Assembly (NCBI RefSeq): GCF_013409995.1
Contig: NZ_JACCBX010000003.1
Span: forward strand, 248,001-312,000
DNA: 64,000 nucleotides
Direction of reading: 5' to 3'
Source of the DNA: Neobacillus driksii
Lineage (GTDB): Bacteria > Bacillota > Bacilli > Bacillales > Cytobacillaceae
A model generated the notes under the pieces. The model saw nothing but the letters and a program-made list of their open reading frames with translations. It searched no databases and had not been told where the DNA came from. Made by a program: the position numbers and the translations under genes. Each line of letters starts with the position of its first letter. Positions within the stretch are counted from its first letter, which is position 1. This document shows, in pieces, positions 28,014 to 37,146 of this stretch.

Positions 28014-28535
28014 TTGTACCCAGCGCAGTATATTGAATTTTTAGCCCATTTTAATGGAGATAGGGATTATTTTGAATGCCACGAGATACTTGAAGAGTAC
28101 TGGAAAGAATTTAGCGACAGAAGTAAAGATTCTATTTGGGTAGGCTTCATCCTTTTAGCGGTTTCGAGGTATCATCATCGGAGGAAGAACTTTAATGGTG
28201 CTAAACGAACATTAGAAAAGGCAATAAAAATCTTCTCCTTACATGAACGTGAGCTTTTCCAAATGGGGTTAGATATGGATATTTTTTTTCCTATGCTTTC
28301 AAAACTTTTGGCGCATGCGGATAAAGAAGAAAGATACGCAAGCGTTACTTTGCCGATATCTGACCCCGCACTTTTAGAAGCTTGTATTAAGGAATGTCAA
28401 AATAAAGGCTTTAACTGGGGTAAGGAAAGTAATTTAGAAGATGTTTCTATTATCAATAGACATAAGTTACGAGACCGTACAAACGTAATTGAAGAACGAA
28501 TGGAAGCACTGAAAAATAAAAAAGGCAGCGAATAA
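28014..28535 (+). CDS. ypuF: DUF309 family protein YpuF
   Basis: 173 residues starting at TTG 28014 (AGAGGGTGAT upstream; product begins YPAQYIEF, matching YpuF). The DUF309 motif RDYFECHEILEEYWK (about 17-31) and HHRRKNFNGAKRTLEKA are clear. The biochemical function of the family is unknown. Divergent from scpA, as in B. subtilis; convergent with ribT. Confidence 0.88.
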   Translation: MYPAQYIEFLAHFNGDRDYFECHEILEEYWKEFSDRSKDSIWVGFILLAVSRYHHRRKNFNGAKRTLEKAIKIFSLHERELFQMGLDMDIFFPMLSKLLAHADKEERYASVTLPISDPALLEACIKECQNKGFNWGKESNLEDVSIINRHKLRDRTNVIEERMEALKNKKGSE

Positions 28536-28555
28536 AAATTTCGCTGCCTTTCTAT
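28521..28555. terminator. Bidirectional terminator between ypuF and ribT
   Basis: AAAGGCAGCGAA / TTCGCTGCCTTT, a 12-bp perfect stem overlapping the ypuF stop codon, with T-rich flank CTATTTT on the plus strand and an A-rich 5' flank serving the minus strand. Confidence 0.85.
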
Positions 28556-28562
28556 TTTAGGG

Positions 28563-28931
<369 letters not shown>

Positions 28932-29089
28932 TTAAATAAAACCCAGTTTAGCGGATAGTATATTTGTTCACACAATTTTCAAATAACGGTTTTCGTTTTC
29001 TCTATAATATGTAGTCCGAATTGGTAAAGTGTTTCATTATTGTCAATCATACATAATAATTGTTTATCTATCAATCCCAATTATAATTA

Positions 29090-29182
29090 TTATCTTGGTA
29101 CAATAAAAACCCAATAAATAATCCCCCATATAAGTGCCAGTCCTACAAGGATACTAAAAACCATCCAATTACTTTTCTTCAT
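29090..29182 (-). CDS. Candidate 30-residue single-pass membrane peptide
   Basis: An open frame of 30 codons from an ATG at 29182, with TTGGAGGA six bases upstream. After a short basic start (MKKSNW) the rest is one hydrophobic helix ending FIVPR. The ribosome site and clean membrane-peptide layout argue that it is translated. No known family; it occupies part of the 423-bp gap between lysA and ribT. Confidence 0.6.
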   Translation of the reverse strand: MKKSNWMVFSILVGLALIWGIIYWVFIVPR

Positions 29183-29270
29183 TTAAATCCTCCAAATGCA
29201 ATTTGAAGATAGCGTACATGTTGTCATTCTACACTATATCTAAAAAATAATCCATTTTACAAACAAAAAA

Positions 29271-29299
29271 GCGGTAGCGCCTAGGCGCTCGGAGCTAGA
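29271..29299 (+). repeat. Short copy of dispersed repeat
   Basis: GCGGTAGCGCC-TA-GGCGCTCGGAGCTAGA: the outer GCGCC/GGCGC arms and tail of the long copies with the internal part missing. Located beside the lysA terminator. Confidence 0.7.
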
Positions 29300-29301
29300 A
29301 T

Positions 29302-29331
29302 AAAAATAAGAAAACTGCCGCATTGCGGCAG
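29302..29331 (-). terminator. Terminator of lysA
   Basis: CTGCCGC-ATT-GCGGCAG stem followed by TTTTCTTATTTTT on the minus strand. Confidence 0.85.
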
Positions 29332-29336
29332 CTTGC

Positions 29337-30641
29337 TTATTTTAAGGGAAGGTCTAACCGAAGAAGATCTTCATACGTTTCTCTTTTAACAACAAGAGCC
29401 GCCTTGCCATTTTCTACAAATACCACTGCTGGGCGTGGTATACGATTGTAATTGTTCGCCATTGAATAACCATAAGCACCGGTACAGAATACTGCCAGAA
29501 GGTCATCGTCTTCAGTCTCTGGTAGTGGTAAGTCCCAAATCAGCATATCACCTGATTCACAGCATTTACCTGCTATAGAAACTTTTTCTGTAGCTTCTGC
29601 TAAAGGTTTATTTGCTAAAACAGCTTCATACTTAGCCTGGTAGAGAGCCGGTCTAATATTGTCACTCATTCCACCGTCAACAGCCAAATATTTTCTAACT
29701 CCCGGAACTTCTTTTGATGAACCAATGTGGTAAAGGGTTGTACCTGCATCACCTACCAGTGAGCGTCCAGGCTCTATCCAAATCTCAGGCATTTCCATGG
29801 AGTATTGCTGAATTAATCTCTTAACTTCTTTAATAATTTCACTAACATATTGTGAAGGCAACAGTGGTTCATCTTCATTTGTATAGCGTATTCCAAAACC
29901 GCCGCCTAAATTTAGTACCTTAGCTTCAAAATTAAGAGTATTTTTCCATTGGTTCATTTTGCCAACAATTTTTTCAGCAGCAAGCAAGAACCCAGTTGTT
30001 TCGAAAATTTGTGACCCTATGTGACAATGCAGACCTAAAACATCGAAATGCTTAATTCGCAGCGCGGTCATTAACGCCTCTTCTGCTTGTCCATTTTGCA
30101 AATCAAATCCAAACTTAGAATCTTCCTGCCCTGTTAAGATGTAATCATGGGTATGTGCTTCAATTCCAGGAGTAACCCTAAGCAGAATGCTTATTGTTTC
30201 ATTTTTTTCAAGGCAAATGGTTTTTAAAAGTTCTAATTCGTAAAAATTATCCACCACAATACAGCCAATTTTGTGTTCTAGCGCCATTTCTAGTTCTTCT
30301 CTACTTTTATTGTTTCCATGAAAGTGAATTCTGTCTGATGGAAACCCGGCCGCGATGGCGGTATATAACTCTCCACCCGATACAACATCAAGCGATAACC
30401 CTTCTTCTTCCGCCAGCTGTAACATGGCAATCGTTGAAAATGCCTTACTTGCATATGCAACCTGGGCTTTGACGTTTTGTTCTTCAAACGTCTTTTTAAA
30501 ACCTCTAGCCCTTTCCCTCATTAATGAAACGTCATAAACATAGAGAGGAGTTCCAAATTGCTCGGCCAACTCTACTGCATCTACTCCGCCTATTTCCAAA
30601 TTACCCTTGCCGTTTACGCCTGTTGTCCCGTAAAAATACAT
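29337..30641 (-). CDS. lysA: Diaminopimelate decarboxylase LysA
   Basis: 434 residues, PLP-dependent fold III decarboxylase. K66 in YASKAF binds PLP; HIGSQI and GGGFG loops hold the phosphate; C-terminal CCESGD supplies the active-site cysteine from the second subunit. It makes L-lysine from meso-DAP, the last step of the pathway. It follows spoVAF, as in B. subtilis, with a terminator between them. Confidence 0.96.
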   Translation of the reverse strand: MYFYGTTGVNGKGNLEIGGVDAVELAEQFGTPLYVYDVSLMRERARGFKKTFEEQNVKAQVAYASKAFSTIAMLQLAEEEGLSLDVVSGGELYTAIAAGFPSDRIHFHGNNKSREELEMALEHKIGCIVVDNFYELELLKTICLEKNETISILLRVTPGIEAHTHDYILTGQEDSKFGFDLQNGQAEEALMTALRIKHFDVLGLHCHIGSQIFETTGFLLAAEKIVGKMNQWKNTLNFEAKVLNLGGGFGIRYTNEDEPLLPSQYVSEIIKEVKRLIQQYSMEMPEIWIEPGRSLVGDAGTTLYHIGSSKEVPGVRKYLAVDGGMSDNIRPALYQAKYEAVLANKPLAEATEKVSIAGKCCESGDMLIWDLPLPETEDDDLLAVFCTGAYGYSMANNYNRIPRPAVVFVENGKAALVVKRETYEDLLRLDLPLK

Positions 30642-30694
30642 TTCCTTCCCTCTCTCCGTAAAGACTCTTTATTAGTGTATGGTGCGTGCTTTAA

Positions 30695-30741
30695 AAAAGT
30701 AATAATAAATAGACAGAATCCAGAAAGGATACTGCCTATTT
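30695..30741 (-). terminator. Terminator of the spoVA operon
   Basis: AAATAGGCAGTATCC / GGATTCTGTCTATTT, 15-bp stem with two mismatches, followed by ATTATTACTTTTTT on the minus strand. Confidence 0.8.
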
Positions 30742-30805
30742 TAGCTTCCTATCCTTTTATACAATTAAAAATACTTTAGCATAACCTTTCGCATTCCGCA
30801 ATAAG

Positions 30806-32290
30806 TTATTGTTCCCCCGGCGGCTGACGGTATCGATTCCTAGGATGTACGATACTAGGACGAAATATCGCTCCTGGTACAGCACGGCGAAAAATAATTT
30901 GCAAGAATCCCTTAGGTTCGAAAGGGAGAAAGGGCCAAAAATAGGGAGTATTAAGTGCTCGTGTTGTTACTAGATGAATAAACAGCAGTGTAGAACCAAT
31001 CACAAAGCCCGGAGTATGGAAGATTGCCACGAGTATTACCAGGATCATTCTGGCTATTTTATTGGCTACACTTAATTCATAGCTTGGTGTCGTAAAGGAA
31101 CCAATACCAGCAACAGCAACATAAAGAATCACTTCTGGAACAAATAAGCCAACATCAATGGCAATCTGGCCGATTAACACTGCAGCAATTAACCCCATTG
31201 CTGTTGAAAGAGGAGTAGGCGTATGTATTGCTGCGATTTTTAAAAATTCCAGCCCGAAATCTGCTAATAGTATCTGTAATACAATTGGAATATTGGTATG
31301 CTCGTTTGGTCCAATAAACGAAAGCCTTTCTGGAAGCAAAGATGGTTCTAACACGAATAACATCCATAATGGAAGTAAAAAGATTGATGTTAAAATACCT
31401 AAAAATCGAGACCAACGGACAAATGTCCCCATAACAGGAGCTTCACGGAACTCCTCAGCATGTTGGACATGATGAAAATAAGTGGTTGGTGCAATAATGA
31501 CACTCGGAGAGGTATCAACATATATAACGACATGACCCTCTAATAGATGTGCGGCGGCGACATCAGCACGTTCTGTATACCTAACTAATGGATATGGATT
31601 TAATCCTTGTTTTAAAAGAAACTCTTCAATGGTTTTATCTGCCATTGGGATTCCATCCACTTTAATGGCTTTAAGTTCTTTTCGAATAATATTTACTAGG
31701 TTAGGATCGGCAATGTCATTTATGTAACCAATTGCTATATCAGTTTTTGAACGTTCACCTACCTTAAGAATTTCAAAACGCAGCCGTTCATCTCGTATTC
31801 GTCTTCTTGTTAATGCAGTATTCAGCACTATATTTTCAACAAAACCATCACGAGAACCTCTAACTACTTTTTCCGTGTCAGGTTCCATAGGTGTTCTACC
31901 CGGATAGCTCCTTACATCAACGGCAAGTGCAGTATTTGCACCCTCGACTACAACAACTATTAATCCAGATAATACCTGTGTAACCATTTCATCCAGTGTT
32001 TTTATTGGCTGTACAGATTGATTTACCAGCCTGTTTTCAACTATTTTAAAAAGGTCAGAAGATAATTTTTCATGATCATTAATTTGAACTAGTTCTTCAA
32101 CTGTTTCTATAATAAAACCAGTATCACATAAACCAGTTATCCAATAGAAGTGTACATCCTTTTTAAGAATTTTTAACTTCCGTACCCCAAAGTCAAAACT
32201 CACACCTAAACCGACCCGCTGTTTCATGTAATGTTCTATTTCTAGCAGTGACTCAGGAATCGGCCATGTTTGTTCGTTCTCTCTCGTCAC
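30806..32290 (-). CDS. spoVAF: Stage V sporulation protein AF (GerA-like)
   Basis: 494 residues from GTG at 32290: AAAGGAG lies eight bases upstream, whereas the GTG at 32299 overlaps it. It resembles germinant-receptor A subunits: N-terminal soluble domain, then five or more membrane helices (about 290-450). In B. subtilis it joins germinant receptors and the SpoVA channel and modulates germination. The 5' end overlaps spoVAEA. Confidence 0.93.
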   Translation of the reverse strand: MTRENEQTWPIPESLLEIEHYMKQRVGLGVSFDFGVRKLKILKKDVHFYWITGLCDTGFIIETVEELVQINDHEKLSSDLFKIVENRLVNQSVQPIKTLDEMVTQVLSGLIVVVVEGANTALAVDVRSYPGRTPMEPDTEKVVRGSRDGFVENIVLNTALTRRRIRDERLRFEILKVGERSKTDIAIGYINDIADPNLVNIIRKELKAIKVDGIPMADKTIEEFLLKQGLNPYPLVRYTERADVAAAHLLEGHVVIYVDTSPSVIIAPTTYFHHVQHAEEFREAPVMGTFVRWSRFLGILTSIFLLPLWMLFVLEPSLLPERLSFIGPNEHTNIPIVLQILLADFGLEFLKIAAIHTPTPLSTAMGLIAAVLIGQIAIDVGLFVPEVILYVAVAGIGSFTTPSYELSVANKIARMILVILVAIFHTPGFVIGSTLLFIHLVTTRALNTPYFWPFLPFEPKGFLQIIFRRAVPGAIFRPSIVHPRNRYRQPPGEQ

Positions 32291-32852
32291 GAAATCCACT
32301 CCTTTCGAGTATTAACTCTACCGCCTTTTTCGTAATAGGCGCTCCGCGTTCATAGTGATCACGCCGCGCCATTTTCCCCACATCTCCGATTCCTACGATA
32401 ATTGGAACATCAAGTTCGTCAAGGCAGTAAACCGTATCTCCATTTAATCTTCCAATCTCTAGCTCTGGTATACCGTGTTTATCGACGCCATAAGGTGTTA
32501 GTTCACCATCTCGATCGATACTCACATCAATTCTTGTCCACTCTGCCTGATGGGTTTTTGCAGCTACAGCAATAATTCCCAAAACTTCAATATCCTTATG
32601 GGTGGCGACATATTTTAATGCCCGTTCGCCTGCACCTTCTCCAACAAGTCCACTATCATCAAACATTACTAATACTGGGTCATTAGCTGCTTTTTTTATT
32701 AACTTCACAAGTTCTTCCCCTGTTAAAACGGAGGGGTTTCCATGTGACATAGTGATACATCGCCCGCCAACTTCGCGTGCGACATGCTCAACTGCCCTTT
32801 TTGCATACTCATCACCATCAGTAATTAATATAACCCGCCTTCGAATGCTCAT
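32253..32852 (-). CDS. spoVAEA: Stage V sporulation protein AEA
   Basis: 199 residues, soluble. The start [19 protein letters not shown] and internal SHGNPS and GIGDVGK blocks are the SpoVAEA signature. AAAGGA precedes the ATG. It should follow spoVAC, spoVAD and spoVAEB; here it follows spoVAB directly, separated only by a dispersed repeat. It overlaps spoVAF by 38 bases. Confidence 0.93.
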   Translation of the reverse strand: MSIRRRVILITDGDEYAKRAVEHVAREVGGRCITMSHGNPSVLTGEELVKLIKKAANDPVLVMFDDSGLVGEGAGERALKYVATHKDIEVLGIIAVAAKTHQAEWTRIDVSIDRDGELTPYGVDKHGIPELEIGRLNGDTVYCLDELDVPIIVGIGDVGKMARRDHYERGAPITKKAVELILERSGFRDERERTNMADS

Positions 32853-32880
32853 ACTTGTTGTCCTTTCTAGTTAGAAATGC

Positions 32881-32995
32881 GGAAGGCGCCCGCTCATCGG
32901 CGACAAGCAAAAGACGAGCCGGCATGAAGGTTGCCCTTTAACCTTCTTGCCGGATTGGCTTTTGACCTCGAGCCGATGGCGCCTGAAGCTAGACA
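32881..32995 (+). repeat. Long copy of dispersed palindromic repeat, inside the spoVA operon
   Basis: GGAAGGCGCC...GATGGCGCCTGAAGCTAGACA. Nested inverted arms GGCGCC/GGCGCC, ATCGGC/GCCGAT, GCCGG/CCGG and GAAGGTT/AACCTTC could fold the whole element into one long hairpin. It matches 12622-12726 with few differences and lies between spoVAB and spoVAEA where three genes are expected. Confidence 0.9.
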
Positions 32996-33004
32996 AGCCC
33001 CGGA

Positions 33005-33427
33005 TTAATGATGCACAAAATAGACCCATTGAAAAATTGACCCAGCAATTTTCCCTAGAACAATCGCCATTATAAGAATGATAATTTTCCCATCTATCCC
33101 CATCCTTTTGGCAAGGACAGGGAATACATTTAATGCTTCTGTGAGCCCTGCGGCTAACATCCCAACAAAGACCCCTCCAGCCAATCCAAGAGGCACCATA
33201 AAATAAGGAGAGATTCCTAAGATTGGGTCTCTTAAACTCCCTGCTATCCCTGTTAGTGCCCCCATAACAACGGCCCATTCGTAATACCGAATCATTTTCA
33301 TTGTCTTTGTCAGCTGTGTAAGTCTCGGGATAATACCAAGTACTGTCAGAAAAGCTACAAAACCTGAACCAACTGCTAATCCACCTGCAAGGCCAATAAA
33401 CATAACCGCAATTACTTTAATCGTCAT
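33005..33427 (-). CDS. spoVAB: Stage V sporulation protein AB
   Basis: 140 residues, about four membrane helices. Conserved segments GLAGGLAVGSGFVAFLTVLG and VFVGMLAAGLTEALNV match SpoVAB. It overlaps spoVAA by 11 bases. In B. subtilis it takes part, in an uncertain way, in dipicolinate movement by the SpoVA complex. The usual following genes AC, AD and AEB are absent. Confidence 0.94.
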   Translation of the reverse strand: MTIKVIAVMFIGLAGGLAVGSGFVAFLTVLGIIPRLTQLTKTMKMIRYYEWAVVMGALTGIAGSLRDPILGISPYFMVPLGLAGGVFVGMLAAGLTEALNVFPVLAKRMGIDGKIIILIMAIVLGKIAGSIFQWVYFVHH

Positions 33428-34037
33428 TTGTTCGTTTCATACTTTCTTTATTTTCATGAATGATGACATAATTATCTAAGTCCATTTGATAATTAAACAT
33501 CTCGACTTCCAGGGGACTTGGTTCTTCGTTGATCCTTTTTTGAAATACATGATTAAAGAATAAAATCATCCCTAAGCCTAACCCAATTGAATAGGGAATT
33601 TGAAATATCCACGGCTTGGTATCCTCCACACCCGTAATGATTTTGTATAGCTTTTCCTGAACACTTCGCATACTGACATCGTCATGAAAGTTCATAATCG
33701 CCATCGCAGAACCAAAAAATAACAAAAACCATATTAAGATAAAGAAAGGTAACGACATTTGTTTTTTCTTTAGTATGACTTCTACAATCGTTTGCGCCGG
33801 TCCGATGGTTTGGACATCTGCATTTTCGATAAGATTTGAAATCAATCTAATAACCTTCATAACATCAATGATGACGATATTTCTGTCATGAACGGATATT
33901 TGATGGACTTTTAGTTTTTTTAATTTAGGGATTATGGTTTCTGGAGCAATGATTTGAGCTATGTCGTCTAAATAGATACTTTCTTCGGGCTTAGCCAGAA
34001 CACGATTCCGCATGCGGATGTAGATTGTTTTTTCCAA
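33417..34037 (-). CDS. spoVAA: Stage V sporulation protein AA
   Basis: 206 residues from TTG at 34037, giving the family N-terminus EKTIYIRMRNRVLA, with GGGGAG eight bases upstream; an ATG at 34055 overlaps that region. N-terminal soluble domain and two membrane helices near 95-115 and 150-172. First gene of the spoVA operon and preceded by a sigma-G-like -10. Confidence 0.92.
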   Translation of the reverse strand: MEKTIYIRMRNRVLAKPEESIYLDDIAQIIAPETIIPKLKKLKVHQISVHDRNIVIIDVMKVIRLISNLIENADVQTIGPAQTIVEVILKKKQMSLPFFILIWFLLFFGSAMAIMNFHDDVSMRSVQEKLYKIITGVEDTKPWIFQIPYSIGLGLGMILFFNHVFQKRINEEPSPLEVEMFNYQMDLDNYVIIHENKESMKRTNDD

Positions 34038-34074
34038 AACATTCACTCCCCACACATTGATTTCCTTGTATAAC

Positions 34075-34081
34075 TAGTATG
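34075..34081 (-). promoter_or_regulatory. Sigma-G-like -10 (CATACTA) upstream of spoVAA
   Basis: CATACTA on the minus strand, the forespore sigma-G -10 consensus, about 40 bases before the spoVAA start. The -35 region (TTAGTA at about 17 bases) is poor. spoVA is sigma-G dependent in B. subtilis. Confidence 0.5.
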
Positions 34082-34102
34082 AGCAAAAAATTAATCTTTA
34101 CT

Positions 34103-34145
34103 AAAAAAAAGACCGAATGGATCATCAGAGATCCATTCGGTCTTT
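34103..34145 (-). terminator. Terminator of the spoIIA operon, overlapping the end of sigF
   Basis: AAAGACCGAATGGAT / ATCCATTCGGTCTTT, a 15-bp perfect stem followed by TTTTT on the minus strand. The sigF stop codon lies in the loop, so the last codons form the 5' arm. Confidence 0.9.
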
Positions 34146-34889
34146 CATTTGCTGCAATATCTTCTTCTCAAGTCTTGAAACCTGCACCTGGGAAATACCC
34201 AGTCTGACTGCAACTTCTGATTGGGTTTGGTCTTTATAATACCGTAAATAAACGATTAGCCGCTCACGTTCATCCAATTCCCGTATTGCTTCTTTTAAGG
34301 CAATTTTATCGAACCATTTACCTTCATTTCCGTCATCTATCTGATCTAATAAGGTAATAGGATCTCCGTCATTCTCATATACCGTTTCATGAATAGAAGA
34401 TGGCGTCCGACTTGCCTCCTGGGCAAGAATAACATCCTCCGGCGACAGCTGAAGATGCTCTGAAATTTCGTTAACAGTTGGAATTCTTCCGTATGTCTTC
34501 GATAATTCATCCTTCGCCTTTCGAATTCGGTTTCCCATTTCCTTTAATGAACGGCTAACCTTAACCGTTCCATCATCACGAATAAACCTTTGGATTTCAC
34601 CAATAATCATTGGAACCGCATAGGTAGAAAATTTCACATCATAGGAAAGATCAAACTTATCCACTGATTTCAGCAATCCGATACATCCTATTTGGAAAAG
34701 ATCATCAGGATCATATCCCCTATTTAGAAACCGCTGGACAACGGACCAAACAAGACGCATATTTTTTTCAGCAATTAGGTCTCTTGCTGCTTGGTCTCCG
34801 TCTTGGCTTTTTTTAATCAATTCCTTTACTTCATGGTCCTTTAAATACGTTTGCGCTTTATCTTTTTTGACCTCCACATCCATTGGCAA
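34125..34889 (-). CDS. sigF: RNA polymerase sigma-F factor
   Basis: 254 residues. Region 2 (DLFQIGCIGLLKSVDKFDLSYDVKFSTYA), region 3 and region 4 helix-turn-helix (TQSEVAVRLGISQVQVSRLEKKI) place it in the sporulation sigma group. It is the first forespore-specific sigma factor, held by SpoIIAB until release by SpoIIAA. Third gene of spoIIAA-spoIIAB-sigF. Confidence 0.96.
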   Translation of the reverse strand: MPMDVEVKKDKAQTYLKDHEVKELIKKSQDGDQAARDLIAEKNMRLVWSVVQRFLNRGYDPDDLFQIGCIGLLKSVDKFDLSYDVKFSTYAVPMIIGEIQRFIRDDGTVKVSRSLKEMGNRIRKAKDELSKTYGRIPTVNEISEHLQLSPEDVILAQEASRTPSSIHETVYENDGDPITLLDQIDDGNEGKWFDKIALKEAIRELDERERLIVYLRYYKDQTQSEVAVRLGISQVQVSRLEKKILQQMKDRMDL

Positions 34890-34895
34890 GTCTCC

Positions 34896-35336
34896 TTAAT
34901 TGCATAGCATTTTGCTTGTGTGTAAATGCTTTTTTAGTCTTACTTCGGTTCCTTTACCTGGCTGTGTGAGAACCTCAACCTCATCCATGAAATTTTCCAT
35001 GATAGTGAATCCCATACCAGACCTTTCTAAATCTGGCTTCGTTGTAAATAATGGCTGTCGAGCTTCCTCCACATCTACAATTCCTAATCCGACATCTTTA
35101 ATGGAAATATCCACTAAATTGTCCTCAATTGTTACCTGGATATAAACAATTCCATCTGGGTCATTTTCATAACCATGGATAATGGAGTTGGTTACTGCTT
35201 CAGATACAACGGTTTTAATTTCAGTCAGTTCATCCATCGTAGGGTCAAGCTGTGCAATAAAAGCAGCAACCGTGACACGAGCAAATGATTCATTTTGACT
35301 TAATGCACTGAATTGAAGATTCATCTGATTCTTCAT
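34896..35336 (-). CDS. spoIIAB: Anti-sigma-F factor SpoIIAB
   Basis: 146 residues starting [12 protein letters not shown] at 35336, just after the spoIIAA stop, with GGGGGTGG upstream; a longer frame to 35366 lies inside spoIIAA. GHKL kinase fold: N box [14 protein letters not shown]1 DVGLGI, G2 [10 protein letters not shown]. It binds sigma-F and phosphorylates SpoIIAA. Confidence 0.95.
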   Translation of the reverse strand: MKNQMNLQFSALSQNESFARVTVAAFIAQLDPTMDELTEIKTVVSEAVTNSIIHGYENDPDGIVYIQVTIEDNLVDISIKDVGLGIVDVEEARQPLFTTKPDLERSGMGFTIMENFMDEVEVLTQPGKGTEVRLKKHLHTSKMLCN

Positions 35337-35337
35337 C

Positions 35338-35688
35338 TCAGGCCACCCCCAATCTTTGCAATGCAAACTCTTCAGTCGGTTCTAGCTTGATAATCTTAAA
35401 CATCCCCGACATATCGAATAATCGTTGTATTGCAGGGGAAATTGCACAAACGACCATTTCACCATGCACCTGCTTTATTTGCTTGTACCGCCCTAAAATG
35501 ACTCCTAATCCAGAGCTATCCATAAAAGAAAGCTGTTCTAGATTTAAAACTATATGACGGATATTATTCTTTTCTATTGCATTAGCTGCCTGTTCTCGTA
35601 ATTCGTCGGCTGTATGATGATCTAGTTCACCACTTAAACGCAGCAATAAAACGTCATGTTTTATTTCCATTTCAATGTTAAGACTCAC
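35338..35688 (-). CDS. spoIIAA: Anti-anti-sigma factor SpoIIAA
   Basis: 116 residues, STAS fold. The phosphorylated serine S58 lies in [13 protein letters not shown], as in B. subtilis. Unphosphorylated SpoIIAA displaces sigma-F from SpoIIAB in the forespore. First gene of the operon after a sigma-H-type promoter; dacF is upstream on the same strand. Confidence 0.96.
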   Translation of the reverse strand: MSLNIEMEIKHDVLLLRLSGELDHHTADELREQAANAIEKNNIRHIVLNLEQLSFMDSSGLGVILGRYKQIKQVHGEMVVCAISPAIQRLFDMSGMFKIIKLEPTEEFALQRLGVA

Positions 35689-35723
35689 TATTCCTAGCCT
35701 CCTTCATCTGGTATAGTGAGTCA

Positions 35724-35751
35724 ATTCGTTACCGTTAGAGCAATCTCCTTC
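35724..35751 (-). promoter_or_regulatory. Sigma-H-type promoter of the spoIIA operon
   Basis: On the minus strand AAGGAGAT (-35 like AGGAWWW) and, after 12 bases, AACGAAT (-10 RNNGAAT), about 37 bases upstream of spoIIAA. B. subtilis spoIIA is transcribed by sigma-H with Spo0A. Confidence 0.6.
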
Positions 35752-35807
35752 TCTCAAGACAAAACTAGTTGATATTTGCTAAAAAAAGTTGGAATTCGAC
35801 ACGAAAA

Positions 35808-35839
35808 GCGGAAACGCCCCTAGGCGCTGCAGTTAGACA
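35808..35839 (+). repeat. Short copy of dispersed repeat
   Basis: GCGGAAACGCCCCTAGGCGCTGCAGTTAGACA: outer arms and tail only, in the dacF-spoIIAA gap. Confidence 0.7.
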
Positions 35840-35851
35840 CAAAACCATTTG

Positions 35852-37021
35852 TTACTTGCCTGCTTTTGTGAACATTCCAAATGAACGTTTATAGAGAGTC
35901 CACCAAGTGGCTTCTTTTACGTCGTTTTTGGCAACCAATTCACTTTCAAGGACCACTTTCCCTTCCTTTACAAACTGGATGGTTCCAACCTTATCTCCTT
36001 TATTAATAGGGGCGTTAAGGTTTTTATCTAGTTTCACTTTACGTGTTACATCCTCAGTCTTCTCGCCTTTTTTAGTAAGTAAAGAAAGTGGTTCGCTTGT
36101 TACTGCCTCAACTTTTTTGTCTTTCCCCTTATTAACATGAGCATCACCAATCACTTGGTTTCTCTTAAACATCGGGTGTGTTTGATACTGGGCAAACGCA
36201 TAATTTAGCATTTTTGTAACTTGAGCATTTCTCTCCTTCGAAGTCGGTGCCCCAAAGACAACAGCAATGACACGCATACCATCCTTTTGTGCCGTTGCAG
36301 TTAAGCAATACTTTGCTTCACCAGTAAAACCTGTTTTTAGACCGTCTACACCTGGGTAAAAACGAACGAGTTTATTGGTATTAACAAGCCAAAACTTTTT
36401 ATCTGTATTTTCACGAAGATAAGCTTCATACATTCCCGTAAACTTTGTGATGTCCTCATATTTTAATAGTTCTTTGGCCATAACTGCCATATCGTGTGCG
36501 GAACTATAATGACCACTTCCTGGAAGGCCAGTAGTATTTTTAAAAACGGTATTCTTTAAACCAAGTTCTTTTACTTTGTTATTCATCATGTCAACAAATG
36601 CCTCTTCTGATCCGGCAATTTTCTCCGCCATCGCAACAGAAGCATCATTTCCCGAACCAATTGCAATGCCTTGAAGCATTTGTTTTACGGTCATTTCTTC
36701 ACCTGGTTCAAGGAAAATTTGCGAGCCGCCCATTGACGCAGCATACTCACTTGTTCGGACACTTTCATCCCATTTGAGTTTTCCTTGGTCAATTGCTTCC
36801 ATAATAAGCAGCATGGTCATGATTTTCGTCATACTCGCAGGTGGAAGCTCCTCATTACTATTTTTTTCATAAAGAATCTGACCAGTATCACGCTCAATTA
36901 AAATCGCAGATCTTACATTTTCTGTGATATCAGTACTCGCTTTTTCTTCTGCAGATACGGATGGTATCCATAAACTTGTTAGTAACAAGACTATTACCAG
37001 TAAAGAGATATATCGTTTCAT
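35852..37021 (-). CDS. dacF: D-alanyl-D-alanine carboxypeptidase DacF
   Basis: 389 residues from ATG at 37021 (GGAGGG eight bases upstream; the ATG at 37027 is too near). Signal peptide about 1-24 ending VSA; catalytic SMTK at 63-66, SGN in GSGNDASVAM, KTG in LKTGFT. Forespore low-molecular-weight PBP that tunes cortex cross-linking with DacB. Precedes spoIIA as in B. subtilis, where read-through from dacF also occurs. Confidence 0.94.
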   Translation of the reverse strand: MKRYISLLVIVLLLTSLWIPSVSAEEKASTDITENVRSAILIERDTGQILYEKNSNEELPPASMTKIMTMLLIMEAIDQGKLKWDESVRTSEYAASMGGSQIFLEPGEEMTVKQMLQGIAIGSGNDASVAMAEKIAGSEEAFVDMMNNKVKELGLKNTVFKNTTGLPGSGHYSSAHDMAVMAKELLKYEDITKFTGMYEAYLRENTDKKFWLVNTNKLVRFYPGVDGLKTGFTGEAKYCLTATAQKDGMRVIAVVFGAPTSKERNAQVTKMLNYAFAQYQTHPMFKRNQVIGDAHVNKGKDKKVEAVTSEPLSLLTKKGEKTEDVTRKVKLDKNLNAPINKGDKVGTIQFVKEGKVVLESELVAKNDVKEATWWTLYKRSFGMFTKAGK

Positions 37022-37099
37022 TCGCATAACCCTCCATTCTTTATATAGATTCCATTTTTTCCAATTCCAACAACTTTATACAGTATTTTCCTGTTAATA

Positions 37100-37135
37100 A
37101 AATAAAAAAAGTCCAGGATTTTTTCCTGAACTTTT
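37100..37135 (-). terminator. Terminator of drm-punA-pdp
   Basis: AAAAGTTCAGGA / TCCTGGACTTTT stem followed by a T-run on the minus strand, after pdp. Confidence 0.85.
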
Positions 37136-37146
37136 ACTAATTCGTT

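Noticed and set aside
32871-33278. 135-codon minus-strand frame across the repeat and spoVAB
   Set aside because: Overlaps spoVAB in another frame and reads through the palindrome; no family likeness.
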